Part shown: piece by piece, positions 35,487-44,506 of the stretch
Layout: every line of letters begins with the position of its first letter
Numbering within the stretch: the first letter of the stretch is position 1
Origin: Salipaludibacillus sp047795645
GTDB lineage: Bacteria; Bacillota; Bacilli; Bacillales; Salisediminibacteriaceae
Direction of reading: 5' to 3'
Assembly: GCF_047795645.1 (NCBI RefSeq)
Contig: NZ_CP181045.1
Span: 1,798,001 to 1,862,000, forward strand
DNA: 64,000 nucleotides
Position numbers and translations under genes: made by a program
The notes under the pieces: generated by a model
What the model was told of the DNA's origin: nothing
The model's database searches: none
The model's input: only the letters and a program-made list of their open reading frames with translations

Positions 35487-35783
35487 TCAGTATTGATTTT
35501 CTAGTGTAGTAGCAGGTAAAGCAGATTTAAAAAATTCTGAAAGGGCTTCGGCATCTTGATCAAATTTTACTTGAAACAATTTTTTTAAATAATCTACATC
35601 ATTTAAATCTTCTTGACTTAATAGCAGTGATTTTCCGGATTGCATGCACGTAATAAGTGGTTTTCCGAAAAATAAATTTGTATACACAATACCAAAATCA
35701 AACCTTGAATTTTCTGTCGTTATTCCAACAAACTGTACGTTGACTCTTTCAGCCTCATCATAAAGGCGTTGATAGAGCTCCAT
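35487..35783 (-). CDS. DUF3055 family protein
   Basis: A 98-residue soluble protein. The TTENSRFDFGIVYTNLFFGKP segment (about residues 22-42) followed by ITCMQSGKSLLLSQEDL is typical of DUF3055 proteins of bacilli. The ATG at 35783 follows AGAGGGGGTTG; the longer frame to 35813 is not needed. Function unknown. The 300-base gap to the next terminator (35784-36091) is AT-rich and shows no gene. Confidence 0.82.
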   Translation of the reverse strand: MELYQRLYDEAERVNVQFVGITTENSRFDFGIVYTNLFFGKPLITCMQSGKSLLLSQEDLNDVDYLKKLFQVKFDQDAEALSEFFKSALPATTLENQY

Positions 35784-36091
35784 TAGAACAACCCCCTCTC
35801 GGTCTATAATCAATTATACAAAAATTCTGAATATTTAACAACTTTAATTTAATTTACCTAAATAGTAGGTTGCTCATCTCAATGGAATGAACAAATTCTA
35901 AATGTCTATGTCTTTGAATCATTTTATCACAATACCCATTCTTATAATGTTAACTTCTGTATCATTCATAAAAAGTTCATCACTCTGTTACAATTTAGTC
36001 AAACTTTTTCAACTGACACCTCTACGTGAACGTCGCTTAACGCTCTCTCCCCTACCTACCAATATTAACTAAACAATTACATCTAAAAACA

Positions 36092-36133
36092 GAAAAAACG
36101 TAGAGAAGATATAAAATCCTCTACGTTTTTTTA
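36092..36133 (-). terminator. Terminator after the M23 lipoprotein gene
   Basis: AAAACGTAGAG pairs with CTCTACGTTTT; T7 follows on the plus strand and A-run/T-run on the minus strand. Confidence 0.85.
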
Positions 36134-36149
36134 TATGAGAAAGATTAGA

Positions 36150-37310
36150 CTAAGGCCACAATTCTTGAAGAATACTCGCCGTTTCATCTAATGTAAATGG
36201 CTCCCAAAACAATTCACCATAGATAAGTAAATCTTGATGTAAGTGAAGTCCACTATTATCTTGATTTAAAGCACCACTCGTCCCAGAATTACCTACATAA
36301 CCGATCACCGTTTCTTCTGTCACTGTCTGACCAAGTTCTAAGTCTTCCGGAATCGAGTCCAAATGTGCAAAACGATTCATTACACCATTATCATATTGCA
36401 CCCAAACTTGCATTCCTCTTAACTTGTCAAATATATATTCAGGGGTAAACCCTACTTCACTTGCTAAATTCAAATCATAGTCACGCACTTCATGTGAAGA
36501 ATAATCCTCGAAATCATCGTCGACGCGGACAACAACACCCTCTGCCATTGCATAGATTGGCGTATCTGTCGATATTTCTATCCCTGAAGCGTAATCGTAC
36601 CAATCTATTCCTTCATGTGTTCCATTTCGATAATCTCTCGGTGCACCAGGTAAGTGGCTTTCCACCGTACTGACTGATGCTCCTTCAATTGGTTTGTCTA
36701 AAAAAGACAAGTAATCTATCATATCATCCGTAGAAAAAGAATGGATATCAACCTCTTCTTGTCCAAAAGAAGCCCATGCTTGTACTACTTCGTCTGTCCA
36801 TGAAAAAGTTACCACAGACTCCTCATCATCAAATTCATAATCCATTTCCAATCCTTCTTCGACAAAAGACTTCGTCACATAAGCTTTTCCTTCTTCATCT
36901 TCCTTCACTAAAACACGATCAGAATCTTTATAAACACCGTCAATTTCCAATACAGGTACTCCGTATACAAGATAAAACTCTCGTCCTGAGATCGAGATTG
37001 TTAAGGATTTATCTATTTCATCATAGTCATACCTGCCACCGATTATTTCTGTTAACTCTTCTACAGCAATAAAGTGTTCTTCAGTGTCATCAAAGGAATA
37101 GACCTCTACTTCTTCATCATGAGTCTCGATTTCTTCATTCTTTTCTTCTAAATGGTCATTCTCATTCAAACCTTGATCATTATTATTTAGATTTTCTACC
37201 TCAGTCTCTTCAGACGAATTATCTGAATTAGTAAGCTCTTCCTGAGTTGCTTCTAATTCACAAGCCGTAATGGACAGCATAGCAAACATCAGTATTAGTA
37301 CTTTCCACAT
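36150..37310 (-). CDS. M23 (LytM-type) peptidase lipoprotein with copper-amine-oxidase-like N domain
   Basis: A 386-residue lipoprotein: signal peptide ending ITAC, a very acidic Asn/Glu linker (about 20-72), a Cu_amine_oxidN1-like beta domain (about 75-170), and a C-terminal M23 peptidase (about 225-375). Zinc ligands appear as HEGID (His, Asp) and GLHLHQD (HxH). M23 enzymes cleave peptidoglycan peptide bridges; the intact ligands suggest activity. It lies 20 bases downstream of the deacetylase gene and is probably co-transcribed with it, pointing to cell-wall remodelling. Substrate is not deducible. Confidence 0.87.
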   Translation of the reverse strand: MWKVLILMFAMLSITACELEATQEELTNSDNSSEETEVENLNNNDQGLNENDHLEEKNEEIETHDEEVEVYSFDDTEEHFIAVEELTEIIGGRYDYDEIDKSLTISISGREFYLVYGVPVLEIDGVYKDSDRVLVKEDEEGKAYVTKSFVEEGLEMDYEFDDEESVVTFSWTDEVVQAWASFGQEEVDIHSFSTDDMIDYLSFLDKPIEGASVSTVESHLPGAPRDYRNGTHEGIDWYDYASGIEISTDTPIYAMAEGVVVRVDDDFEDYSSHEVRDYDLNLASEVGFTPEYIFDKLRGMQVWVQYDNGVMNRFAHLDSIPEDLELGQTVTEETVIGYVGNSGTSGALNQDNSGLHLHQDLLIYGELFWEPFTLDETASILQELWP

Positions 37311-37329
37311 AATTACCCTATCCTTTACG

Positions 37330-38250
37330 TTATTTGATCAAAGCAGGGTCGACAATTTCGTACCCTTTTTCACGAAGTCCTTCGACAATTCCCGGCAATG
37401 CGTCTTTAGTAAATTCTCGATCATGCATCAACAAGTTCGCGCCATTTCCTAGAAGCTCCGTTTCAACCATAATTTCTTCTAACGCCTCTTTTTCCATATA
37501 ATCTGCTTCCCAATCATACCCATAACTCCAATTCATCCACTGCATACCTTCTTCTTCCAAAAGTTTTTTAGAATAGTCCGTATTTGCTCCAAACGGCGCG
37601 CGGAAAAATCTTGGTCGTTCCCCAATAATTTCTTCAATAAGATCATTAAGATGAACGATTTCTTCATATTGTTCTTCCTCAGAAATGTCATTTAAATTTG
37701 GATGGCTCATCGTATGATTACCAATTTCAAAACCTAAGTCATGAATTTCTTTTAAGTCTTCTTTTCCCTCATCTGTATTAATAAAGTGACCATTCACAAA
37801 AAAGATCGCTCCTGCATCTAAATCTTTTAAGATGTGCGCCATTTCTGGTCCGTGGTTATCTGGGGCATCATCAATTGTTAACAAAACAACTTCCTCATTT
37901 GCATCGTCTATCGGTCTAATAGGATAATTAACACCATTAATCTCACCGATCTCATACGCAGGGTCTAAATCTTCCACGGCAATCTCCTCATTTTCTTCCC
38001 TCTCTTCGTTTACTTCGTCATTTACATCATTGTTATTTCCCACTAAATCATTGTTTTCGTTAAGATCATCTATTGCCTGATTTTCATTATCATTAGCTGA
38101 TTCATTACCTTCGTTGTTCTCGTCTTCTTCCTCTTGTATTATCTCTGATTCATTATCATTCTCAGGAGATTCTGTCTCCTCGTCGTTTCCACATGCATTT
38201 AAAAAAATTGCTAATGTTAAAGCTACGCTGATGTATTTTGCTCGTCTCAT
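37330..38250 (-). CDS. Polysaccharide (NodB-type) deacetylase lipoprotein
   Basis: A 306-residue lipoprotein starting at ATG 38250 (after AAAGAGGG), with lipobox LNAC, a very acidic Asn/Asp/Glu linker of roughly 65 residues and a C-terminal NodB domain. Carbohydrate esterase 4 motifs: LTIDDAPD (motif 1, Asp base and metal Asp), HTMSHPN (motif 2 His pair), RAPFG (motif 3) and LLMHD (motif 5). It probably removes N-acetyl groups from peptidoglycan or a related glycan at the outer membrane face. The NodB class is firm; substrate is not known. Confidence 0.88.
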   Translation of the reverse strand: MRRAKYISVALTLAIFLNACGNDEETESPENDNESEIIQEEEDENNEGNESANDNENQAIDDLNENNDLVGNNNDVNDEVNEEREENEEIAVEDLDPAYEIGEINGVNYPIRPIDDANEEVVLLTIDDAPDNHGPEMAHILKDLDAGAIFFVNGHFINTDEGKEDLKEIHDLGFEIGNHTMSHPNLNDISEEEQYEEIVHLNDLIEEIIGERPRFFRAPFGANTDYSKKLLEEEGMQWMNWSYGYDWEADYMEKEALEEIMVETELLGNGANLLMHDREFTKDALPGIVEGLREKGYEIVDPALIK

Positions 38251-38643
38251 GTCCATCCCTCTTTCAGTTTTCAATTTAATCACTATCATCCCATCCAAAC
38301 TCTATCATATTTACTCGAAAAATAGAATCATTCTTCTATACCACTTATTGGCTTCACTTTTTCTAGCCAATGTAAATAAGTTAATTTCCGATTAATATTT
38401 CAGTTTATTTGCTCATTTTGTGAAACTTTTCATCGCTTTCATCCGTCTATATTAGTATAGAACGTTTATTACAATCGTTTCTTTAGTTTCAAAAATCAAC
38501 AATATTACATATTACCTTCGATCATTCCCTATTGTTTGCGTTTAGATAACAGTTTGATTACGAGACCCTTTACACTGTTGATAGATGGTAATATTGAATT
38601 AACGAAATGACAAGATACGGTTAATGGAAGGAAGTGAGCATGA
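38251..38643. other. Gene-free divergent region between two lipoprotein genes
   Basis: About 390 AT-rich bases with no convincing ORF, hairpin or repeat. It must hold the divergent promoters of the deacetylase/M23 pair and of the plus-strand lipoprotein, but I could not identify a -35/-10 pair that stands out. Confidence 0.4.
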
Positions 38644-39048
38644 ATGAGTCGCATTTTATTATGTATTTTTCTATCTTCATGCCTATACTTAACAAGCTGC
38701 TCTTCACAAGAGATTATGACTAGTTACCCATTTCTTGAAAGTAATGATGACCAGGATTCAACTGTGACCGTTTTATTTACTGATGAGAGTGACAAACGTA
38801 AAGAAAATAACTATTATGACGCCTTGATCGACGTCCAATATAAGTATCCAAATAAGCTTTCTAACGTCAATGTTGTCTACGAGTCAGACGAAGAAATAGT
38901 CAACTACTATGAGATTGATACTTATCCTACTTTGTTGTTAGTTAATGATCTCGAAGTCACTTTACGAATAGAGGGTGCACAGGACTTTTCATCTATCTAT
39001 AAAAAATTAGAAGCTAGCCTACAACAGAACAGTGATGAAGCGTCTTAA
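38644..39048 (+). CDS. Thioredoxin-fold lipoprotein lacking the CxxC motif
   Basis: A 134-residue lipoprotein: signal peptide with lipobox LTSC (Cys19), then one domain with thioredoxin-like pattern, VTVLFTDESD in the place of the active-site strand-loop and YEIDTYPTLLLVND containing the cis-Pro region, ending in IEGAQDFSSIYKKLE. No CxxC is present, so redox activity is not expected. It resembles small lipoproteins described near pdhD in other bacilli ('small peptidoglycan-associated lipoprotein'). GGAAGGAAGTGAGC precedes the ATG. Convergent with pdhD. Confidence 0.72.
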   Translation: MSRILLCIFLSSCLYLTSCSSQEIMTSYPFLESNDDQDSTVTVLFTDESDKRKENNYYDALIDVQYKYPNKLSNVNVVYESDEEIVNYYEIDTYPTLLLVNDLEVTLRIEGAQDFSSIYKKLEASLQQNSDEAS

Positions 39049-39079
39049 ATAAACAAGATCTAATTTAAATGAGCTCTAA

Positions 39080-39120
39080 ACAAAAAACTTGCAACAGCAA
39101 TTAGCTGTGCAAGTTTTTTT
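39080..39120. terminator. Bidirectional terminator between the lipoprotein gene and pdhD
   Basis: AAAAAACTTGCA and CAGC pair with GCTG and TGCAAGTTTTTTT; terminates the pdh operon on the minus strand. Confidence 0.9.
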
Positions 39121-39123
39121 ATA

Positions 39124-40533
39124 TTATTTTACAATATGGATCGGCGTGCCTAAAGCAACTTCCGCTGTTTCCATTGTAATTTCGCCTAAAGATGGGTGAG
39201 CATGGATCGTTAACGCTAGATCTTCTGCAGTCATGCCAGCTTCAATCGCTACACACGCTTCAGAAATCATATCAGAAGCGTTATGTCCTGCAATTTGTAC
39301 ACCTAACACAAGACCGTCTTCTTTGCGAGTGATCATCTTCATAAAGCCTTCAGACTCATTAAGCGACAATGCACGTCCATTTGCTTGGAATGGAAATTTA
39401 GATGCAACATAATCTATGCCTTCATCTTTAGCCTTTTGTTCATTAAGACCAACGCTTGCAAGTTCCGGTCCAGAAAATACAACTTCAGGAATCGCTGTAT
39501 AGTCTATTTCAGAAGGTTCTCCAGAGATAGCTTCAGCAGCTACTTTCGCTTCATAGGATGCTTTGTGAGCTAATGCTGGGCCTGCCACGATGTCACCAAT
39601 TGCAAAAATATTCTCAGCAGACGTACGACATTGTTTATCAATTTTAACAATACCTTTATCGTCCAGTTCCACACCAGCTTGTTCCAATCCTAGTTCTTCA
39701 GTGTTAGCTTTACGTCCGACAGTTACTAAAAGAACATTTCCTTCAAATTCTTCTACTTCGCCTTTCACTTCCGCTTTCACTTTTACGCCTGTTTTTGTTT
39801 CTTCCATTTCTTGCGCGAAAGCTTCCGTTTTAATCGTAACTCCCGCTTTTTTCAATCGCCGCGCAACAAGTTGACTCATTTGCTTTTCAAATCCAGGTAA
39901 GATTGACTTCGTCCCTTCAAGGATTGTTACTTCAGAACCAAGGTTAGCATATGCTGATCCAAGTTCAATTCCGATGTAACCTCCACCAATAACAATCATT
40001 TTCTTAGGTACTTCTTTAAGGCTGAGTGCGCCAGTAGAAGAAATAACTTTATCACTGAATTTGAAATTCGGTAATTCAATTGGGGTCGATCCAGTTGCTA
40101 CGATACAATGTTTAAATTTATACGTTTGTGAACTTTTTTCGTCCATAATTTTAACTGATGAATCATCAACGAAATACGCTTCACCTTTAACGATGTTAAC
40201 ATTGTTACCTTTCAAAAGTCCCTCGACGCCACCTGTCAACTTATCAACGACAGTCTGCTTCCATTTTTGCACTTTCGAGAAGTCAAGTTTCACTTCACCA
40301 ACAGAGATACCCATATCATCAGAATTACCAGCATTATGATATCGGTGACCCGCTTCAATCAACGCCTTTGATGGGATGCATCCGACATTTAAACAAACGC
40401 CCCCCATGTTATCTTTTTCTACAATTGTTACTTTTTGGCCTAGTTGTGCTGCACGAATCGCTGCAACATATCCACCAGGGCCCGAACCAATGACTAACGT
40501 GTCTACTTCTTCCGGAAAATCTCCTACTACCAT
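39124..40533 (-). CDS. pdhD: Dihydrolipoamide dehydrogenase, PDH E3 (PdhD)
   Basis: The 469-residue flavoenzyme reoxidises dihydrolipoyl groups of PdhC, passing electrons via FAD to NAD+. FAD-binding GSGPGGYVAAIRAAQ, redox disulfide GGVCLNVGCIPSK and NAD-binding IVIGGGYIGIELGS are present, with the C-terminal AHPSLGE catalytic His-Glu pair (Ser replaces the usual Thr). Located four bases after pdhC. AGTAATGGAGGG precedes the ATG. Confidence 0.97.
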   Translation of the reverse strand: MVVGDFPEEVDTLVIGSGPGGYVAAIRAAQLGQKVTIVEKDNMGGVCLNVGCIPSKALIEAGHRYHNAGNSDDMGISVGEVKLDFSKVQKWKQTVVDKLTGGVEGLLKGNNVNIVKGEAYFVDDSSVKIMDEKSSQTYKFKHCIVATGSTPIELPNFKFSDKVISSTGALSLKEVPKKMIVIGGGYIGIELGSAYANLGSEVTILEGTKSILPGFEKQMSQLVARRLKKAGVTIKTEAFAQEMEETKTGVKVKAEVKGEVEEFEGNVLLVTVGRKANTEELGLEQAGVELDDKGIVKIDKQCRTSAENIFAIGDIVAGPALAHKASYEAKVAAEAISGEPSEIDYTAIPEVVFSGPELASVGLNEQKAKDEGIDYVASKFPFQANGRALSLNESEGFMKMITRKEDGLVLGVQIAGHNASDMISEACVAIEAGMTAEDLALTIHAHPSLGEITMETAEVALGTPIHIVK

Positions 40534-40537
40534 ATAC

Positions 40538-41833
40538 TTATCCCTCCATTACTAGTAATTGTGGATCATTTAATAAACGTTTAATGTGGTTCAACGCATG
40601 TTGAGCTGTTGCACCATCAATGATACGGTGATCGAAGCTTAATGACAAGGCTAAAACTGGAGCTACAACAACTTCTCCATCACGAACAACCGCTTTTTCA
40701 GCAATACGACCTAGTCCTAGAATTGCCACTTCTGGATGATTAATAACCGGCGTAAACCATTGTCCACCAGCAGACCCGATATTTGTAATCGTCGTCGAAG
40801 CGCCTTTCATTTCTGCGGATGATAAGGATCCTTCACGTGCTTTTGTAGCAAGTTGATTAATTTCATCCGAGATACTAAATATCGATTTACGATCTGTATC
40901 TTTTACTACAGGTACCATTAATCCTTTTTCCGTATCGGCAGCAATTCCAATATTGTAATAATGTTTATGGACAATCTCTTCTGTTGAGTCATCAAGAGAA
41001 GTATTTAATATTGGGTATTCACGAATAGCAGACGTTAAAGCTTTCACTACATAAGGTAGATAAGTTAATTTAACACCTTTTTCTTCTGCTACTGGTTTGA
41101 ATTGCTTACGATGGGCAACAAGATCAGTTACTTCAATCTCATCCATTAATGTCACGTGCGGTGCCGTATGCTTAGAATTAACCATTGCTTTAGAAATCGC
41201 TTTACGGATACCTGACATCTTTTCACGCGTTTCAAGCTCTTCATTTGCTGGAGTATAAGCAGCTACTGATTTCTTTTCTTCTTTTGCTGAAGTTTCAGTA
41301 GAATCAGTTTGTGTTGATTCAGCTGGCTTACTATCTCCTGAAAGATAAGCATCAACATCATCTTTCAATACACGACCATTTTTGCCTGTGCCTTTCACTT
41401 TACGAATATTTACTTCTTTCTCTCTTGAATATTTCCGAACAGATGGCATTGCGATTATACGACTGTTCTCATCAACTTCTTCTACAGGCTTTTCTTCTTC
41501 TTTTGAAGCCTCAGCAGATTCTTGTTCTTGCTCTTGCTCTTGCTCTTTTTCTTCTTCCTCTTCATCACTGCCATGCGCTTCAGCTGGTTGTTCCGCATCC
41601 GTTTCAAACGAGATGACGACAGTTCCAACTTCTGTTACAACGCCCTCTTCGACATGTAATTTAAGAACTTTCCCATCGACCGGAGATGGTATTTCTACAA
41701 CTGCTTTATCATTTTGAACTTCACACAAGACATCGTCTTCTTTTACTTCGTCACCTTCTTTTACTTCCCACTTTACAATTTCACCTTCGTGAATCCCTTC
41801 ACCTATATCAGGAAGTTTAAACTCATATGCCAT
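40538..41833 (-). CDS. pdhC: Dihydrolipoyl acetyltransferase, PDH E2 (PdhC)
   Basis: The 431-residue core of the pyruvate dehydrogenase complex. Domains: one lipoyl domain (1-78; lipoyl-Lys in EVQNDKAVVEIP), a Glu/Gln-rich linker (about 85-120), peripheral-subunit-binding domain (about 127-163; MPSVRKYSREK and GTGKNGRVLKDD) and the acetyltransferase domain with the HRIIDG active-site motif. The linker is more acidic than the Ala/Pro-rich linker usual in Bacillus. A hairpin lies in the 96-base space before it. Confidence 0.97.
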   Translation of the reverse strand: MAYEFKLPDIGEGIHEGEIVKWEVKEGDEVKEDDVLCEVQNDKAVVEIPSPVDGKVLKLHVEEGVVTEVGTVVISFETDAEQPAEAHGSDEEEEEKEQEQEQEQESAEASKEEEKPVEEVDENSRIIAMPSVRKYSREKEVNIRKVKGTGKNGRVLKDDVDAYLSGDSKPAESTQTDSTETSAKEEKKSVAAYTPANEELETREKMSGIRKAISKAMVNSKHTAPHVTLMDEIEVTDLVAHRKQFKPVAEEKGVKLTYLPYVVKALTSAIREYPILNTSLDDSTEEIVHKHYYNIGIAADTEKGLMVPVVKDTDRKSIFSISDEINQLATKAREGSLSSAEMKGASTTITNIGSAGGQWFTPVINHPEVAILGLGRIAEKAVVRDGEVVVAPVLALSLSFDHRIIDGATAQHALNHIKRLLNDPQLLVMEG

Positions 41834-41876
41834 AGTAATGCCTCCATTTCTATATATCGTATTAATTTAAAAGAGA

Positions 41877-41913
41877 ACCAAGGAGTGATGATAAAGTTCA
41901 CTTCTCCTTGATC
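41877..41913 (-). promoter_or_regulatory. Hairpin between pdhB and pdhC
   Basis: On the minus strand CAAGGAG with AAGTGA pairs with TCACT and CCTTG; the distal side is TTCTC-rich rather than a clean T tract. It may act as an attenuator, processing site or stability element between the E1 and E2-E3 parts of the operon. Confidence 0.45.
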
Positions 41914-41929
41914 TATTTAGTAGTATTAA

Positions 41930-42907
41930 TTAAAATTCAATGACTTGCTTTGCTTTATCAATAATATCTTTGTGATTTGGAAGCCAAACATCTTCAGCAG
42001 ATGCAAATGGGAATACAGAATCAGGTGCTGTTACTCTTAGTACAGGTGCTTCAAGACTTAAAATTGCTCGCTCATTAATTTCTGCGACAACACTAGCAGC
42101 AATTCCAGCTTGTTTTTGCGCTTCTTGAACAACAATTGCACGATTTGTTTTTTCAACAGATTGAATAATTGTATCAATATCAATTGGACTCACTGTGCGC
42201 AAATCAATGACTTCAGCTGAAATGCCATCTTTTTCCAATGATTCTGCTGCTTTTAATGAAGCATGAACCATTGCCCCATACGTGATGATTGAAATATCAG
42301 AACCTTCACGTTTAACTGCCGCTTCGCCTAATGGTAATGTATACTCTTCTTCCGGAACTTCTTCACGGAAAGAACGATATAATTTCATGTGCTCTAGAAA
42401 AACTACAGGATCGTTATCACGAATAGCAGATATTAATAAGCCCTTCGCATCATACGGTGAAGATGGGATAACTACTTTCAATCCTGGTGATTGAGCCATT
42501 AGCCCTTCCAGACTATCAGCATGTAGTTCAGGCGTCTTCACACCACCACCAAAAGGAGCACGAATCGTCACTGGTGCATTGTATGTTCCACCTGAACGAT
42601 ACCGCATACGAGCCATTTGAGCGGCAACTGCATCGAACGTTTCAAAAACAAAACCAAAAAACTGGATTTCCATCACTGCTCGGAAACCTGTAACACTTAA
42701 CCCTGTAGCTAATCCGCCAATTCCAGATTCAGCTAATGGTGTATCAAATACACGGTCTTCGCCAAACTCTTTTTGCAAACCTTCAGTCGCTCGGAAGACA
42801 CCGCCATTTTGGCCAACATCTTCTCCGAAAACGAGAACTTTTTCGTCATTCTTTAGTTCATTTCGCATTCCATCCGTTATTGCTTGAATCATCGTCATTT
42901 GCGCCAT
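41930..42907 (-). CDS. pdhB: Pyruvate dehydrogenase E1 beta subunit (PdhB)
   Basis: A 325-residue thiamine-diphosphate enzyme subunit that forms an alpha2beta2 E1 with PdhA. FGEDVGQNGGVFRAT, the FDTPLAESGIGGLATG loop and the RAPFGGGVKTPELHADS region are characteristic of 2-oxoacid dehydrogenase beta subunits. It starts three bases after the pdhA stop, with AAAGGAGTC as ribosome binding site; translation is probably coupled. Confidence 0.97.
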   Translation of the reverse strand: MAQMTMIQAITDGMRNELKNDEKVLVFGEDVGQNGGVFRATEGLQKEFGEDRVFDTPLAESGIGGLATGLSVTGFRAVMEIQFFGFVFETFDAVAAQMARMRYRSGGTYNAPVTIRAPFGGGVKTPELHADSLEGLMAQSPGLKVVIPSSPYDAKGLLISAIRDNDPVVFLEHMKLYRSFREEVPEEEYTLPLGEAAVKREGSDISIITYGAMVHASLKAAESLEKDGISAEVIDLRTVSPIDIDTIIQSVEKTNRAIVVQEAQKQAGIAASVVAEINERAILSLEAPVLRVTAPDSVFPFASAEDVWLPNHKDIIDKAKQVIEF

Positions 42908-42910
42908 AAC

Positions 42911-43999
42911 TTACTTCGACTCCTTTTCTTTATAATATTCCAATTGCTCCTTCAAATTAGCGGGAAGTTCTTCCGCCATATTCGAGATTAAATCTGACAC
43001 TTTTTGTTTAGGAGCTCCATCTGCTTTTTTAATAGCTGCTTTAATATCTTCTTTCGCTTGTTCTACGATCTTCTCTTCCTCTTTTTCTGTCCATAGTTTC
43101 TTACCTTCTAAGAACTTACGGAATCGAACGAGTGGATCTTTCTTTTCCCAAGCATCGTCTTCATCAGATGTTCGGTATCTTGTAGGATCATCACCGGCCA
43201 TTGTATGCGGTCCATAGCGGTAAGTAAGTGTTTCAATCAATGTTGGTCCATTTTCATCAAGACCTCTTTGACGAGCTTCTTTGGTTGCTGCATAAACAGC
43301 TAGAATATCCATTCCATCAACTTGAACGCCATGAATTCCTGCGGCAACAGCTTTTTGTGCAATCGTACCAGCAGCAGATTGTTTTTCTACTGGAACTGAA
43401 ATCGCAAAGCGATTATTCTGGACAACAAAGATCGCTGGAGAATTAAATGCTCCTGCAAAGTTCATGCCTTCGTAGAAATCACCTTGGGAAGCACCACCGT
43501 CACCAGTATAAGTAATCGCAACAGCATCTTCCTTATTTTTCTTAAGTCCCATTGCGACACCAGCAGTTTGTGTAATTTGTGCTCCAATGATAATTTGTGG
43601 CATCATTACTCGCACACCTTCTGGCATTTGCCCTCCCATGAAATGTCCTCGTGACCAAAGGAAAGCTTGATCTAGTGGCACACCATGATAATGAATTTGT
43701 GGAATATCACGGTAACCTGGTAAAATCCAGTCTTGTTTTTCAAGTGCAAATTGAGAACCGATCATTGAAGCTTCTTGTCCGGCTACAGGAGCATAGAAGC
43801 CTAAACGGCCTTGGCGGTTTAATGAGATAGCTCTTTGATCCCATATACGTGTATACACCATCCGCGTCATTAATTCTTTTAACTCTTCATCGGATAATTT
43901 AGGCATCGCTTTTTCGTTAACTACTTTTCCTTCTTCGTCGAGAATTTGAAACGTTTTGAACTGATCTTCAATTTGTTTTAATTCTTTTGTCTTTTCCAT
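42911..43999 (-). CDS. pdhA: Pyruvate dehydrogenase E1 alpha subunit (PdhA)
   Basis: A 362-residue ThDP-dependent E1 alpha subunit catalysing decarboxylation of pyruvate and acetylation of the E2 lipoyl group. The ThDP motif GDGGASQGDFYEGMNFA...NN (region about 165-200) and RYGPHTMAGDDPTRYR loop are present. ATG at 43999 is chosen because GGATGAGGTGA lies eight bases upstream; a GTG at 44011 falls inside that site. First gene of pdhABCD, with a leader of roughly 215 bases from the predicted promoter. Confidence 0.96.
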   Translation of the reverse strand: MEKTKELKQIEDQFKTFQILDEEGKVVNEKAMPKLSDEELKELMTRMVYTRIWDQRAISLNRQGRLGFYAPVAGQEASMIGSQFALEKQDWILPGYRDIPQIHYHGVPLDQAFLWSRGHFMGGQMPEGVRVMMPQIIIGAQITQTAGVAMGLKKNKEDAVAITYTGDGGASQGDFYEGMNFAGAFNSPAIFVVQNNRFAISVPVEKQSAAGTIAQKAVAAGIHGVQVDGMDILAVYAATKEARQRGLDENGPTLIETLTYRYGPHTMAGDDPTRYRTSDEDDAWEKKDPLVRFRKFLEGKKLWTEKEEEKIVEQAKEDIKAAIKKADGAPKQKVSDLISNMAEELPANLKEQLEYYKEKESK

Positions 44000-44234
44000 G
44001 AATCTGTTCACCTCATCCTTTCTTATCGTCTAAATCAATTAATCACTATTATTGCCTGAATCACTCTTAATTAAAGTACCCAAGTTCAACTTTATCCATG
44101 TGATTCGACACGTTCATTGTATAACTCAGTGATTTTATTCCCTCTTCTTAAAAAAATAATCATTCATTTTAAAATCAACACTGTAATAGTTTGTTTTTAA
44201 AACAAGTGATACAACTTACTTTTTTGCTAATCTC

Positions 44235-44264
44235 AGTTTACACGACTTTCTTATCTTTCGTCAA
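44235..44264 (-). promoter_or_regulatory. Sigma-A type promoter of pdhABCD
   Basis: On the minus strand TTGACG (44259-44264) and TAAACT (44235-44240) are 18 bases apart, with TG just before the -10. The rest of the 44012-44458 gap is AT-rich leader with no riboswitch that I recognise. Confidence 0.6.
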
Positions 44265-44458
44265 CGCTTTTGCACACGTTTTAATAGTTTATTATCATAT
44301 TTATGTTGTTTACTCATTCACAAAAAAATATAACTGTTACATGGATATTTAGAAACTGTTATACCATTTTAACTACACTATCCCACATAGCGCCTTTAAT
44401 AAATATAATCGAAATAAAAAATACTAATAAAACATTTGTCGGAATTTCTAAGAGCACA

Positions 44459-44493
44459 AAAAAAGAAAGGAAGAATGCCTTCCTTTCTTTTTC
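44459..44493. terminator. Bidirectional terminator after ykyA
   Basis: AAAGAAAGGAAG pairs with CTTCCTTTCTTT around ATG C, with A and T runs on both sides. Confidence 0.88.
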
Positions 44494-44506
44494 ATTTTAT
44501 TTCCAT

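Noticed and set aside
41311..41717. Two long plus-strand frames antisense to pdhC
   Set aside because: They arise from the Glu/Gln-rich linker, which gives Ser/Leu/Cys-rich low-complexity frames on the opposite strand.
44235..44280. CcpA cre-like sequence near the pdhA promoter (TGCAAAAGCGTTGA)
   Set aside because: The central CG is one base out of register with the cre consensus, so it is not a credible match.
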